64,000 bases of DNA from Crambe crambe. Lineage: Eukaryota; Porifera; Demospongiae; Poecilosclerida; Crambeidae. The stretch is from NCBI GenBank assembly GCA_963924555.1, contig OZ004588.1, positions 2,294,001 through 2,358,000 of the forward strand, written 5' to 3'. Both the position numbers and the translations under genes were made by a program. Below the pieces are notes generated by a model. It did no database searches and was not told the origin of the DNA. It worked only from the letters and a program-made list of their open reading frames with translations. Below, piece by piece: positions 11,223-24,251 of the stretch (position 1 is the stretch's first letter; each line of letters begins with the position of its first letter).

Positions 11223-11726
11223 ACCTGCAGCCTTTGGACATTTGAAGGGTAATGAAATTCTTGAATCTGTGATAGCTTCAAAGTTCTAAAGATCATCCAT
11301 TCATCTATTCATCTTTATCAAAAGACATGTTTTCTTGGAGTCAGGTATGATGTGCATTTACATTGTATTAGGATATATACCTATATGATGTCATATGACA
11401 GCTGGTTACATATGACATAAACCCCTTGCTTGCCAATGTCTACTTATACGGTACTGTTGCCTTACTGAATATGATGTGACCTTTATCAAGTTGTTTAAAT
11501 TATGTGCTGGGTTCATGATAATTAGGGATTTATGGAAGCATTGAAGGCTGGCTTGGATAAAGCATCAAAGTCTTTAAATATACAAATATGCCAGAAATCC
11601 TTTTGTGTATAATATTAGCAATGTGTGGATTTACAGTGTACACCCTTCCTCTCCCCCTCCACTTCACTTCTTTACACTTCCACACCTTTGTTTCAACTGC
11701 TACATGCTTTTCATTTTGTTTTACAG

Positions 11727-11797
11727 AGTGGAGTTGTACTTCCAACACAGCTGCTCACTAGATCGTTTACTTTCGGAAAGAAGTTTCTGACCATTTG
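11727..11797 (+). other. 71-nt exon-like block, type 1
   Basis: It is bounded by TTTTACAG and by TTG|GTAGG. One frame is open here and contains RSFTFGKKF. The copy B equivalent 54613-54683 has exactly the same length and borders but a stop in that frame. Length and splice conservation argue for an exon, possibly of a non-coding RNA or a decayed gene. Confidence 0.4.
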
Positions 11798-11992
11798 GTA
11801 GGTTTGGGATATAGTGAGCCCCCTCCCCCTTCACCCCCAATACAATAAACTAGCATGTTACATTTCCATGCAATCACTGGTAGTAGTAAAGCACTGATGT
11901 TTGTATATACAGATAGAGCAAACACACCCCCCACCCCCTCCATACTTCTTTTGGTTCTAACTAATCACTGTATGTTGTGTATGCAATTACAG

Positions 11993-12062
11993 AATGAGAT
12001 GATGAAGTCTCAAGGAAGAGGAGCAGTCATACTTGTCCCTCTAAGAGACCAAACCCTTACAG
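11993..12062 (+). other. Exon-like block, type 2 (70 nt, one base deleted)
   Basis: Bordered by TGCAATTACAG and CTTACAG|GTAA. Full-length relatives of 71 nt lie at 15057-15127, 17158-17228 and 58158-58228; 54872-54941 is 70 nt like this one. The 71-nt form has an open frame containing NEMMKSSRKRSSR and PSKRPNPYR, a basic Ser/Arg-rich peptide. The one-base deletion is shared with copy B and therefore predates the segmental duplication. Confidence 0.45.
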
Positions 12063-12431
12063 GTAATCATCAATCCTTCTCATATTTGTCTGTTGGATCC
12101 AAGCAGCCCTTACTTGCTTTCACATGTGATTTTCTTTGATGTGGTTTTGTGGTTTTAAAACATTGATATTATATCTCAACCACCCCCACCCTCTGCTCAA
12201 GCCTCTTTGTGATTGTATGTACTAGCATGTGTGTGGATTCATGTCCTCTATGCCTCCCCTTTATAAGCTGCCGGTGCTTTATGTGGAATTGGCTCAGAAG
12301 GTATAAATACTCCTAATGCTTAACAATAAGGTGTTGATATGCCACCTATGTGCAGTACGTCATAGGTATGTATAATCAGTACATTGCCCTTCCCTTCCTC
12401 TATATATTGTCCCATCGCACTTTGTCCCTAG

Positions 12432-12497
12432 TATGGATAGTGCTGAGAGAGAGTTCGTAGACCTGAACACCTCATGGCCCACCACTGTCAATCTATG
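12432..12497 (+). other. 66-nt exon-like block, type 3 (MDSAE block)
   Basis: Acceptor-like TCCCTAG and donor-like ATG|GTATGT enclose a frame beginning MDSAEREFVDLNTSWP. The equivalent 55300-55365 has identical length. Weaker relatives occur at 12994, 14157, 17951, 19198, 20452, 22150, 23651, 24541, 55853, 57287, 59387, 59990 and 61318, many with broken frames. All are followed by a GAGACCCTTTACCCA block. Confidence 0.4.
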
Positions 12498-13382
12498 GTA
12501 TGTTTTGAGATTGTTTTGACTTTCTGGTGTTGAGACCCTTTACCCATTTCGATATTCTCTTTCTTAAATTCATGTAGTCGTTTGTGACATTATGTAATGA
12601 ACTTTTGGTAGCATAATTGCAAACCACCAAATTATCCATCCACATGGAAATCTGTGCATCATAACTATGACTAACTTCTCCATGTGGAAAAACTTGCACC
12701 TCTGTACTGTTAATTCCTCTCTCCCTTGATAGGGTTCTTGTACCATCTGAATGTCTGGGATCCTACCCACATGCGTTCAACTCCCTTCACCCTTAGATAC
12801 GAGTTGCATGCATGAAGGGAGGACTTGGTATTGTCGGTACATCTTCTAATTGCCCCTCCCCTATATATTGTCCCATCTCTGTTTATCAGTTGTGTGGTGA
12901 ATATGAGTTTCTTGCATGAAGGAAGGTTTCTCTTGATTGGTATAATTGATACATCTTCTAATTCCCCCTTCTTCCCCTATACATGTCCCTAGCATGGAAG
13001 ATGCTGATGGAGTTAGTAGATATGAACACACCACTGTCATTCTATTCTGTACTTATGACTTTCTAATGTAGAGACCCTTTCCCCAGCTAATGTGTATGGA
13101 GTGGCAGTACAGGAACTTGACTTTGAGTGTTGAGGTGTCTCTCCAGAGAGGTTGTAGCACTTTCAGTTGATATGATCGTTCCTTTCTGTTTCATAATGGC
13201 TCCCTTTCTATTATCAAGCCAGTATGTTTTTTAGGCTGAGAAGGATTTTATTTTGGAGGGTGTGCTCTAATATGAATCCATGCATAGTCTGAGCATGTTT
13301 CAACTAACCTTAATTAAACCCAGAAAGTGCTGAAGTCACGGGAATGTAGAACCTTGAGTATTAGATGCTCTGTGTCCCCCCC

Positions 13383-13389
13383 CCCCAGA
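13383..13389. repeat. C tract beside CACACA tract
   Basis: A short C run at about 13377-13387 and a CACACA run at about 13420-13432 lie in a block duplicated at about 56473-56538, where the CA run is longer. Simple repeat length differs between otherwise similar copies. Confidence 0.5.
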
Positions 13390-13901
13390 TCAGGTTTTAC
13401 TCTGGGGCTATCACATGTTTAACACACACACACTCTATAGGGTTTCATACGAATCTTCCAAAAAGGGGGGACCACTTGAAGCCCCTCTCCCTTCAAAATA
13501 ATTAGTAGCAAAGCCATTAAGAGACCACCTCTATTTAAAGACTACATTTTCCACTGTATAGCTACATGAATTCTTATCACCACATCATCTCAAGAGAGAA
13601 TGCAAGTATCAGGCATCGTGCAATAAGCTTCAGTCCCAAGTTGTACGTATCAATGGGGCATACAGACAATACACTTATTAACCCTTTGCTTGGTAAAGTC
13701 TTGATGAAGTACGTATGGTGGGCATTATTATGTGACAGTATCAGGTAGAAATCCTTAAATCATGCTTTTAATAATGAAACTATCACAAGCTTTGTCATTT
13801 AAGGTATTATTTGTGGTGTGAATGACCTTACTTGGTCACTTTCCTTCCACATGTGATTTTCTTTTGATATTGTTTTTGAGCATTGATATTGTATTTCAAC
13901 C

Positions 13902-13942
13902 TCTCTCTCTCTCTCTCTCTCTCTCTTCCCCCCCCCCCCCCC
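13902..13942. repeat. (CT)n followed by C tract
   Basis: A CT microsatellite runs straight into a C homopolymer. The copy B tract at 57006-57076 has the same structure but is nearly twice as long. Confidence 0.9.
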
Positions 13943-14759
13943 TGCCTCTTTGAGGTCGTAATAAACTATATAATTATGTACCAACATGTGGAATCATGTC
14001 CTCTATGCCTCTTTTCCAGCTTCCCCCTTTAGAATACAGAAGGTATCAATATGCCAACTTTATATCCCAGTCAGAGGTACATATAATCAATACGTCTTCT
14101 GATTGCCCCTCCCTCCCCCTATAATGCTGTCCCATCTCACTTCATCCCCTGCATGCATGGATAGTGCCTATGTAGAGTTTATAGACCTGAGCACCTCATG
14201 GCTGGCCGGCCCACCCCTGTCATCTGGATGACTATATTCTGCACTTGTGACTTTCTAAAGTTTGCCCACTATAGCCTAACTTGCTAAGGAAATGGAGTGG
14301 TGTATCCTCATAATAGCACTTTCAGTCAATATGAGTTTCTATTTCAATATGAATCCCTTTCTATTGTCCTGTATCAAACCATATTAGTTGAGCTTAGCCT
14401 AGGAGGGAGTGTGTAGGCCGAGCATGTTTAATATCAGCCTGTCCGTCATGAATCACAAAATCATTCTGTTTCTGCTGTCATGCAATGTAAGTAAAATTAT
14501 CAATTTTAGACCTAATCAGCTGATTAAGATCTTTAAGTAAGCATCGTGTGTGTTCCAGACAGATCCTGTTATTCCATAGAAGACTGCAAACTGAATAAAG
14601 TGTGTGATATTATCTGATAAGCAACTCTGAGACGTTGCATTTTTCAGTAAAATTGTATGCTCTTTGTATATATAGAACCTTCCTCCATTTAAAGATCAGA
14701 CATGTGTGTTAGTGAACTGGAAGAGGTTAGAATCTCTTCCAGAATTGCATGCTCAGCTG

Positions 14760-14906
14760 TGGATTGCAGTGATCTTGCAACATGAAATTCAGAACACCAA
14801 ACCAAAATAGCCCAACTTTAAAGCCACAATTAAGTCCTTTTAAAGGAGGCTATGTAAATTTTGGTTTGGTGTTCTGAATTTCATGTTGCAAGATCACTGC
14901 AATCCA
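14760..14906. repeat. 49-bp inverted repeat (hairpin), copy A
   Basis: 14760-14808 is the exact reverse complement of 14858-14906; the arms start TGGATTGCAGTGATCTTGCA. The loop is 49 bases. In copy B (57894-58050) the left arm extends a further 20 or so bases into ACATAGCCTCC, and the loop is shorter, so copy A has lost part of its left arm. No ORF; it may be a small fold-back element. Confidence 0.9.
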
Positions 14907-14957
14907 CATTTACAAATCAATTTTTTGTCCAAACACACCCCCCTTAGCCCTAGCCCT

Positions 14958-14959
14958 AG

Positions 14960-14991
<32 letters not shown>
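14958..14991. repeat. C homopolymer tract
   Basis: About 33 consecutive C bases lie just upstream of the type 2 exon-like block at 15057; copy B has only a short C run at the same place (58081). A further tract of about 25 C lies at 16275-16299. Confidence 0.9.
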
Positions 14992-15056
14992 ACCACCTCC
15001 ACAATTTTTTTTTCATTGTTCTAACTAATCACTGTATGTTGTGTATGCAATTACAG

Positions 15057-15127
15057 AATGAGATGATGAAGTCCTCAAGGAAGAGGAGCAGTCGTAATTG
15101 TCCCTCTAAGAGACCAAACCCTTACAG
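15057..15127 (+). other. Exon-like block, type 2 (71 nt, open frame)
   Basis: Full-length version with borders TTACAG and CTTACAG|GTAAC and an open frame containing SSRKRSSRNCPSKRP. Its copy B partner at 58158 has the acceptor changed to TTACCG, so that copy has lost the splice site. Confidence 0.45.
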
Positions 15128-16024
15128 GTAACCATCAATCCTTCTCACCTTATGATGCTTGTACTGTGTTTCTTTAAGGTCCATAAAGGAATTCCTTTTT
15201 GATGTGGTTTTTTTAGAGCATTGTTATTGTATTTCAATCACCTTCCCTCCCTACAAGCCTCTTTGTGTACTATAATGTGGAATCATGCTCTTATCCTGCC
15301 TTTTTAGAAGGTGCCAGTACATTAAGTTTTCCAAGTCTCAAATGATATCAATACGCCATCTTTTTCCATCGTAAACGAAGTGTTGATATGCCACCCCTCC
15401 CATGCTGTTCAACCTTCTATACATTTCCTACTAACTCCTTCATATCCACCAACATCCTGTTGTCACATAATTATGTTAATATCCCATGCAGGAGAAATGC
15501 CACTGTGTCAGGGTTCACAATAACTGTCAGTCACAGGACATTTGTCCAGTCATTTTCTGCCTTTGTCTGACCAATTTTTCTATTATAGTAAAACTGCTAT
15601 TAGAAAATCATGTGTGGACAATAATGTAGTGTTACTGTGAGTCCTGTTGTGTGTGTGTCCTACTAGTTGTCCAACTGTCACTTGCACTTATAATAACACC
15701 AACCACTTCACAGTACAGCTTTTCCACTGAGTTTACACAAGTACATCACAACTAGAGAATTACTTTTTCTTGCTCTTGGAGCAGAACAACAAAGTGAAGA
15801 GCACAATTTGTTGAATCTGTTTTTCTGCCAGTGAGTTGTGTACTGGTTATACTCAAGCCCTTGAGTGTTCTATAAGGCCTGGTAGCACATCACTTAAAGG
15901 CCGTCAATTAGAAGTACTGTCCTGGCTCTGTTCCTCTGACATAATGTAATTGAACTAATGAAAATACTTTTCCATAGGTGATTGCTCCAACCACATCATA
16001 ATGAAGGGGGAGACCCCCTAAATT

Positions 16025-16153
16025 AGTGTTGTTTGTACCAACTGATCCTGTTATGTGTTTCATTATGCACACTATCACATGTTAATTTCCTCTGGATACC
16101 ACATATGTACATGCATGCACATCCACTGGCTTGACTAATATCTGTGTGGCAAT
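16025..16153. repeat. Recently copied block, partner at 22853-22993
   Basis: From the AAGGGGGAGACCCCCTAAAT block to TGGCAATAGCATATCATG the two copies are nearly identical, much closer than other repeats of the region. A diverged third copy lies at 58975-59135. It suggests recent duplication or conversion between units. Confidence 0.7.
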
Positions 16154-16265
16154 AGCATATCATGAATTTTTTTGGTGGTTCTGTTGTTACATAATAATGC
16201 CCCAGGAGAAGAAATGTATATTTTTGATGTATTTCATAATATTGAAAAGGAATTTTAACTCTTTT

Positions 16266-16296
<31 letters not shown>

Positions 16297-19200
16297 CCCA
16301 ATTAGTAGTTATATAACTATTTTGCACTCGTGACTTTCTAATATTGAGACCCTTTACCCACTTCAGCATAGAGTCGATAATTATGAGCATTCACTTTCTA
16401 TTTCAATGTGGAGCCCTTTCTATTATCATGTATCAAGCCATATTAATTGAGCTTAGCCTAGGAGGGTGTGTGTAGTCTGAGCATGTTTAAAATAAGTACC
16501 TGCCATTGAATCAGTGATAGCTTTCAATTGGTAAAGGTCATCCATTGATCCACCATCTTGGATGTGTTTTCTTGTAGTTGAAGTGTGTATGATGATAATT
16601 ATGATGATAGTACATTTAACTAGGATACATACCTATAACTTACCTGTTAATATCAACTGTCAGTCATCAATCACAAAATCAGTCTGTTTCGGCTTCCATT
16701 TAATGCAAGTAAAAATTGATAATTGATTATGGACCTATTCAGCTGATTAAGATCTTTATGTAAGCAGTGGTGTCATCCATGTGTGAAAGCTTCAGTTCCA
16801 GACAGATCCTGCTATTCCATAGAAGACTGCAAAGCTGAATAAAGTGTATATCTGATAAGCAACTTTTTCCTGCTCTGCAGTTTTCCATACACAATCAACA
16901 GTAAAATTGTACGCTCTATATAGAACCTTCCTCCATTGATGTGTGTTAGGAAGTGGTTAGAATGTTTATGTCTGGGGATCTGGGGGTTGGAGATAATGTC
17001 TGAGATCCCCCTCCCCTGAACACAATACGTACACATAATGTGTTGCTGCTATCACTCTTAGTATATACATTTTTTGCCGAACACACCCTCACCCCCCACA
17101 TTTTTTGTCTTTTGCATCGTTCTATTTAAATATTGTGTATTGTGTATGCAATTACAGAATGAGATATTGAAGTCCTCAAGCAAGAGGATCAGTCACAATC
17201 ATCCCTCTAAGAGAACAAACCTTTACAGGTAACCATCAATCCTTCTCATTTTATACTTGTACTGTGTAATAATTTCTTTAAGGTCAATTGGATCCTATAA
17301 AGGGTGTGCATGTGTGGCAGAATGTTGTGTGACAGTTGGCAGCAAGTGACCCTTACTTAGTTACTTTCCTTTCACATGTGATGTGGTTTTTTAGAGCATT
17401 GTTATTGTAATTCTATCACCTTCTCCTCCTCCTTGAGCCTCTTTGTGGTTGTATGTACTAGCATGTGGAATCATACTCTTATCCTGCTTCCCTTTTAGAA
17501 GGTGCCAGTACATAATGTTTTGTATGGCTCAATTTTCCATGCTAAACAAGGTGTTGATATGCATGCTGTCCTATATTCAGGTTCACTACTAACTCCTTCA
17601 TATCCACCAACATCATCCACCGTCTCGTTGTCACATAATATTATGTTAATTACATATGTTAATATCCCAGGAGAATGCTTGTCCCAATACTCTGTGTGTA
17701 TTCTACTGCATCGTAAATGTCACAATATCAGTTTGGCTAAATTGTTACCCTAAGGTGTGTGTGTGCAGACCCACATCATCTGTAGGTGCCTGACAGCACA
17801 TCAAATCACCTGTAGGTGTCTGATTGACATACCCAAATAAGTGCCAGTTGCTACATACATATGGTGGGCATTATATGTGACAGTCCCAGCCAGCACATTA
17901 GATTAATCGTTCCTCAAATTATGCAAAACAGTCCCAAACTTCCCTATCAGGTAGGGGTTTGTAGACCTGAGCACCTCATGGCCTACCAGTGTCATTGACT
18001 TTCAGGACCTTTTAAGGTTGAGACCCTTTACCCACTAGCGTGAAGTTGACTTCAAAAATGTTGATCCAGAGTGGTTGCCATATTAAAACTGTCAGGTAAT
18101 ACAGTTTTTCACTTTCTGTTTCAATGCGGCCCCTTTCTATCATACAACTACCATAGTATGGTATGAGGGTGTGCTACAATATGGATTCATAATCCAAGCA
18201 TGTTACTGAAGACCTTTTACTCAGTGTTCACTCTATTTTATAGTTGTTCTGAGTGCGTCTGTCTTTCATAAACTTATACTTTGCATCTTGACATGTTGTG
18301 AATATCAGTTGCCTGTGGAGGGCTGAGTTGCTGCCAATTAAGTTTCCAGTATTTTCAGCATTTAGTAGGACTAGAGCAGTTGCACTAAAGCTAGCCATAC
18401 CAGCTGTGTGTATGGACAGGTGGTACCCTTGTACTGGTACTGGCCCTTGAGTGTTCCATAAGCCTGGGGTATAGAAAAAAGAAGGGTGGGGGCAAAGGAA
18501 AAGGCACATAACATACAGTACTTCAAGCTGCAATAAATAATAAGTATAATTTAATTTTAAATTATAACTTCTATATTGTCTGTACAGCTTCTAAGAACAG
18601 TTTACTGGAACACTTACTGTTCATTGTGATGAGCATAAGCAAGCTGAGAATCCAACATCCCACCACTGTCAATTTATGGTATGTTTGGAGATTGACTATT
18701 CTGTTTTCGACTTTCTGGTGTTGAGACCCTTTACCAATTTTTGATAACCTTCTCTTGCTTAAATTCATGTAGTCGTTTGTGACATTATATAATGAACTTT
18801 GGTAGCATAATTGCAAACCACCAAATTATCCATCCACATGGAAATCTGTGCATCATAATTATGACTTTAGCTTCTCCAGGTTGGAGAAATTTATCTGCAC
18901 CTCTGTACTGACATCAGTGTCACATTGATTAATTCCTCTCTCCCTTGATAGGGTCTGAATGTCTGGGATCCTACCCACATGCAAATTCAACTCCCTTTAC
19001 CCCTTAAGTACGAGTTGCATGCATGAAGGAAGGACTCGGTATTGTCGGTACATCTTTTAATTGCCCCTCCCCTATATATTTTCCCATCTCTGTCAGTAGT
19101 GGGGTGAATACGAGTTGCTTGCATGAAGGAAGGACTCTCTCTGATTGGTATAATTGTAATCCCCTCTCCCTCCCCTATATATTCAGTTTGTCCCTAGCAT

Positions 19201-19827
19201 GGAAGTGTTGATGGAGTTAGTGGATGTGAACACCTCATGGCCCACCACTGTCATTCTATTATGACTTTCTAATGTTGAGACCCTTTACCCAGCTAATGTG
19301 TATAGAGTGGCAGTACAGGAACTTGACTTCAAATGTTAAGGTGTCTCTCCAGAGAAGTTGTAGCACTTTCAGTCGATATGATTGTTTACTTTCTGTTTCA
19401 TAATGGCTCCCTTTCTATTATCAAGCCAGTATGAATTTATTTATGGAAGGTGTGCTCTAATATCAATCCATGCACCCTACACACTTACCAACTCTCCAGC
19501 AGTCTGTCATGTTGTGTGTCGGACTTGTCAAGTATGTGTGGACACATACTGTGTGTGTATTGAACATATAATCAATTCAGTTTTCTATGAGTAGGTTAAT
19601 ATGCCTGTATCCTGTCCACCTTCCCCCTTTAGAAGGTGTCAGTACATTACCTTTCCATGGCTCAAAAGGTCCTTTTTCACACCAATAAGGTGTGGATAAA
19701 TCAACCCCTTTCCATGCTGAAGACAGAACCCTGCCTCAATACATCTTCACATTTTCTACGCACTCCTTCATATCATCCATCATCCTGTTGTTACCTAATA
19801 ATGCCCAAGGAGAAGTGAATGTCCCAG

Positions 19828-19837
<10 letters not shown>

Positions 19838-19866
<29 letters not shown>
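19838..19866. repeat. (GT)n microsatellite
   Basis: About 14 GT units followed by GAGGGGG. Similar short GT runs occur at 15648 and 20133. Confidence 0.9.
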
Positions 19867-19868
<2 letters not shown>

Positions 19869-20966
19869 AGGGGGTTGTTTAAGCAGAAACAAAAAATTAA
19901 AATAAAAAATATAACTTTGAAAATGATCTAATGACCTAACACTCCCATTGATCCGAGTTAGTCAGCATTTGATACCAGTCATCAGGGAAGAACCCAATCC
20001 GATCAACACTAAACCATGGGTTTCGGTCCCATTAATCTCCCGACCCATTGGCTAGCTCCCGGAAAGGGAGGGACCACTCCCACTAATGGAGTCCGGTAGC
20101 ATCAATGATTAGAAAACCTAAGAAGCTGTTTGTGTGTGTGTGAGGATTTTTAAGAGAAAATAAAAAGAAATTAACATTTATGCAACATTTTATGCAAAGG
20201 ATTAGGTATGTGTACCGCCCATATGCAACACAGTTGTCACATGACATCATAACGTTTGGGTTAATGATGTCATTAACTTATATTTCAAGTATTCCAATTT
20301 TGCTGCCAATTATTCCTGATTATGTATTCATATATGCTGAGTGTGCATGATATGAGATAATGTCGAACATAACCATGAAGACCCTTCCTCTGGTTATGAA
20401 CTGTCTCTGATTGCTCCTCTCCCTCCCCCTATATATTGTACCATCTCTACCATGGATAATGTTGAGAGTTCGTAGACCTGAGCACTTCATGCCCCCCTGT
20501 CATTCTAGACAGTTGATATCAACTTGATGTTGAGACCCTTTACCCACTTCAACTTTAATGTGTATAGAGTGGTAAAATGTTGAGGTGTGTATCCAGAGAG
20601 ATTGTGATATTAGTTGATATGATTGTTTATTTTCTGTTCCTGTATGGGGTTTTTGAATAGACCATTGGAAAGCTTTTAAATCATTTCTGGTGGTTTTAAG
20701 TGGGATCTATAAGAATCGAATTATTGATCATGAATCATAATATTAATTATCACATAGTTGGTTAATGCCCTCAGCCTCGGAGTTCCACATAGGACGGTTA
20801 TAATGACCTCAAGCTTTGCCCTCAGTCACCGTAATAGCAACAACTCTCAGGTTCCTAAACTAGTGAAACTCCTTGACTTTGTGGAATGACCTTTATACTC
20901 AAGTGGTTAAATGACTGTTGTATAATGTACATACATATGAAGTGTTTCCCTCTGTTTTCCATGTAG

Positions 20967-21040
20967 ATGCTTCAACTTAAGGAATGCAAAGACAATGGAG
21001 CACTAACATTCTGTGGTGATCTGCAAACTCGTAGAACTGG
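20967..21040 (+). other. Exon-like block, type 4 (MLQLKECKD block)
   Basis: Follows TTCCATGTAG and has a frame MLQLKECKDNGALTFCGDL. The second copy at 25771 shares the acceptor and the first nine residues but has a deletion and early stop. The donor is uncertain. Product not recognised. Confidence 0.35.
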
Positions 21041-21103
21041 GTGCTGTTTGTTTTGTTGACTCCACCTCCTCTCCCCTCCTCTCCCCTGATGTGACACCCA
21101 CAG

Positions 21104-21178
21104 AGATTGCGTCCCCCCATGAAGGGATCCAGCTGCTCCTTATTTAAGACCACTTTCACTCACTATCGGATTCTGAAG
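21104..21178 (+). other. Exon-like block, type 5
   Basis: Bordered by CACCCACAG and CTGAAG|GTATG. Relatives lie at 23327-23400 and 25893-25948. The 23327 copy has an intact frame with TASPDEVIQLEQHYLHPRI; this copy has a stop in the equivalent frame. All three follow a CTCCACCTCCTCTCCCCTCC pyrimidine tract, as an acceptor would. Confidence 0.4.
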
Positions 21179-21400
21179 GTATGCAGAAAAGTCACTTTCT
21201 TATTCTGCAGTTTCCTGTTTTGGTTACTTTGGACATGTATCTTTTGAATATTTGATCTTGATGTGGCTAATGGAACGTTAATTACCCTTTGATGGATGAG
21301 ATGATCCCTACATAACACTCCCAATCACTATGACCTAAACCTATGGGGTGTCCCTGTAATTAGTCCATGAATGACCTTTTGACCTTTCCAATGTACATAG

Positions 21401-21537
21401 GAGAGGGAACAGAAGTGGACGTCATCGATGTATTCTCACCAGAGTCTGAAGATGACACGTCAGAAACACTTCTGCCAGCCCGTACAGTGATGACTACAGG
21501 GCCACACCCACTTATGTCTCACCTTTCATCTTTTTAA
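21401..21537 (+). other. Exon-like block, type 6 (possible terminal exon)
   Basis: After acceptor-like GTACATAG the block opens with GAGAGGGAACAGAA. Two frames are open for some distance; one encodes EGTEVDVIDVF and SPESEDDTSET, ending in TAA at 21535-21537. The relative at 26156-26345 reads better in a different frame (REQKRRLRSLSMY, EGEDTSESDGG), so the ancestral frame is unclear. Confidence 0.35.
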
Positions 21538-24172
21538 ACTATTATGTGTACATATTAATATGTGTATGTTGGGTTGAGAGAGTTCAGTATCATTGTTGGT
21601 CATGTGATCAGTTGTATCATCATTCTTGATAATATCCTCCACTAGGCTGTTGATCAATTTTGCGCATGGGCATTGTGATTCTAGGGGGTGGGGCAGGCTG
21701 GTTGCATGGTGGGCATTATTTGCATCAGTGATAGCACATGCATTGAATATTCTGACCGAGATGGAGACAGCTTGCTTGTTGAGTGTCTGCAGTCGGCGCC
21801 ATTGAACGAGGTTTCATTCATTCAGATGGAAGTGTTCTGCATTAATAACTGGCATCTGTGTAAGTACCTGCAGCCTTTGGACATTTAGGTTAACAAGTCT
21901 TGAATCAGTGATAGCGTCCAACTTGTAAACATCATCCATTGATCCACCCATCTTTAGAAAAAGACATGTTTCACCTGTAGGTGTCTGATTGACATGTCCA
22001 AATAAGAACCAGTTGCTACATACATATAGTGGGCATTATATGTGACAGTCCCAGTCAGCACATCATTCCTCAAATCATGCTTTATAATTATGAAACGGTC
22101 CAAAACTTCTGTCATATATAATGGTTGTCCTGTCTCACCTTGTCCCTAGCATGGATTGTGTTGAGAGGATTGTAGACCTGAGCACCACCCTGTTATTATA
22201 GATGGTTGACATTGACAAGTCCTTTACCCAATGTACGTAGTACTTTCTAAATGTTGACACCCTTTACCCACTTCAATTTAGCAAGAAATTGACTTTTTTC
22301 ACTTTTTGTTTCACTATGGTCCCCTTTCTATCATCCAACTATTAACCCATAAATATATTGTATGAATTTGATTGTATTGAGCAAAGAGGAGAATATGGAT
22401 TCATAATCTGAGCATGTTACTGAAGACCTTTCACCCAGTGCTCACTCGTTCTGAGTGAGTCTGTCTTTCATAAACTACTCTGTATAGTTTTTGAATACTG
22501 GTTGCCTATGGAGAGCTGAGTTGCTGTTAAGTTTGCCAGTATTTTACATTTTAAGTTGATGAGTATTAGGACTAGAGCAGTTGCACTAAATCTACGTAGC
22601 CATACCAGCTGTGTGTATGGACAGGTGGTACCATCGTACTGGTACTGGCAAGCTGTGGACTGCTCCAAGCCCTTCAGTGTTCCATAAGACCAGGTAGCAC
22701 TGGCACACTACTTAAAGACCTTCAATTAGAAATACTGTCCTGGCTCTGTTCCTCTGACATAATGTAATTGGTCTATTCAGAACTGGTGGGATTACCTTTC
22801 CACAGCAGATTGCTCCAACCACATCATAATGAAGGGGGAGACCCCCTAAATTAGTGTTGTGTGTACCAACTGATCCTGTTATGTGTTTCATTATGCACAC
22901 TATCACATGTTAATTTCCTCTGGATACCACATATGTACATGCATGCACATCCACTGGCTTGACTAATATCTGTGTGGCAATAGCATATCATGCGCATAAT
23001 TTCTTATGATCCAGGGACTGATTTTTTTGGTAGAGTTGTACTATGTCTAGTATTGGACTTTAGACTGAAGTCCAGGTAAAGGGTCCCTATGGGTATGTTA
23101 ACCATGTGGTCATTACTTGGGGGAATGATAATACTCTTGAGAGTATTTGCATTGGGAGCATTTAATTTTATATTCCATACAACATGTGATATATTAATAA
23201 CACAATCTTCTAGAGAAGAGTAGTTGGATCTATACATACTAGTATGAGTTACATGATTGCTTGGTGGGTGTGGTTTATTTGATTGACTCCACCTCCTCTC
23301 CCCTCCCCCTTATACGATACCAACAGAGACTGCCTCCCCTGATGAAGTGATCCAGCTGGAACAACACTATCTTCACCCAAGGATTCTTGATCAACTGATG
23401 GTACGTACTTTAGAGTTATTTGGGTACAGAAAGTTCCATTTGTGCAATTACCTCCATATCTGAATATTTCATCTTATGTGGTTAATGGAATGCCTTTGAT
23501 TGGTGAGATAATTCTTATGTATTATTACCTCAGCCTGTTTTAATTCCAGGGTCTTCCCTCACACCTCCCAATCACTATGACTTGTATGTGAAAATTGATT
23601 AGTGGATTGACCCTTTGACCTTTGTCCTATCTCATTTTATCATCACTAGCATGGATAGTGACACATGGGTAGTGTTGGGAGGTGATTTATAGACCTGAGC
23701 ACCTCATTGTTATTCTAAATGACACTTGTGTGTACGTATCATTCTAATGTTGAAACCCTTTACCCACTCTAGTTCAGGTGTCTAGGTTATTATATTAGCA
23801 CTTTCAGTCAATATGATTATTCACTTTCTGTTTCGGTATGGTCCCCTTTATAAGACATGAGCTTACCTTTGATAGAGATTTGAGAAGGGTATGCTATCCA
23901 CAATCCAAGCATGTAATTGTTAGTGATTGTCTTTTTGGTTTTCAGACTGAACCATGTGAATTACAAGTGTTTTTATGGTAACTGTTGTCAAGTGAAGTAA
24001 ATCCATAATGGACCTTGCAGTTTTTATTCTCTATCCATATGTAATCAATGGTCTTCAAATTGTATGCTCTATATAGAACAGGGATTCATGTGGATGGGTG
24101 GGTGTATGATAAGGTCTCCCCTCCTAAAATTGCTTTAGTGGTGTTGTTTAAGAAGTAATTCTACAACCTAAT

Positions 24173-24175
<3 letters not shown>

Positions 24176-24247
<72 letters not shown>
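24176..24247. repeat. (CT)n microsatellite, about 36 units
   Basis: An uninterrupted CT run of about 72 bases. Confidence 0.95.

Positions 24248-24251
<4 letters not shown>

Larger units (their letters stand above)
1..15900. repeat. Segmental duplication, copy A
   Basis: Bases 1 to about 15900 match 45367 to about 58860 in the same orientation and order: the CCTCGT inverted-repeat element, relic blocks, the Roc-COR-Death gene, the 71-nt exon-like blocks, a CT/C-rich tract and the 49-bp hairpin all recur. Differences are small indels plus lineage-specific insertions (690 bp at 6629 only here; about 270 bp at 56012 only in copy B). The left edge runs off the window. Limits are approximate because they were found by eye. 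Confidence 0.85.
11225..20000. other. Gene-poor stretch built of repeated exon-like blocks (unit 1)
   Basis: Blocks seen in order: 71-nt block at 11727, 70/71-nt blocks at 11993, 15057 and 17158, the 66-nt block at 12432 with relatives at 12994, 14157, 17951, 18640 and 19198, an AGAAGGTGCCAGTAC block at about 12297, 15308, 17500 and 19633, and GAGACCCTTTACCCA blocks throughout. 18640-19430 repeats 12480-13230, and 16300-17340 repeats 14200-15280. None yields a long frame. It looks like serial duplication of parts of one transcription unit. Confidence 0.6.

Noticed and set aside
14944-14958. CCCTAG repeats (and GGGCTA at 27200) as interstitial telomere
   Set aside because: Only two or three units and the motif is not the animal telomere repeat; it borders a C homopolymer.
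19925-20125. GC-richer block with CCCGG-type motifs that looked like a tRNA-derived SINE
   Set aside because: No A and B boxes at proper spacing and no second copy in the window.
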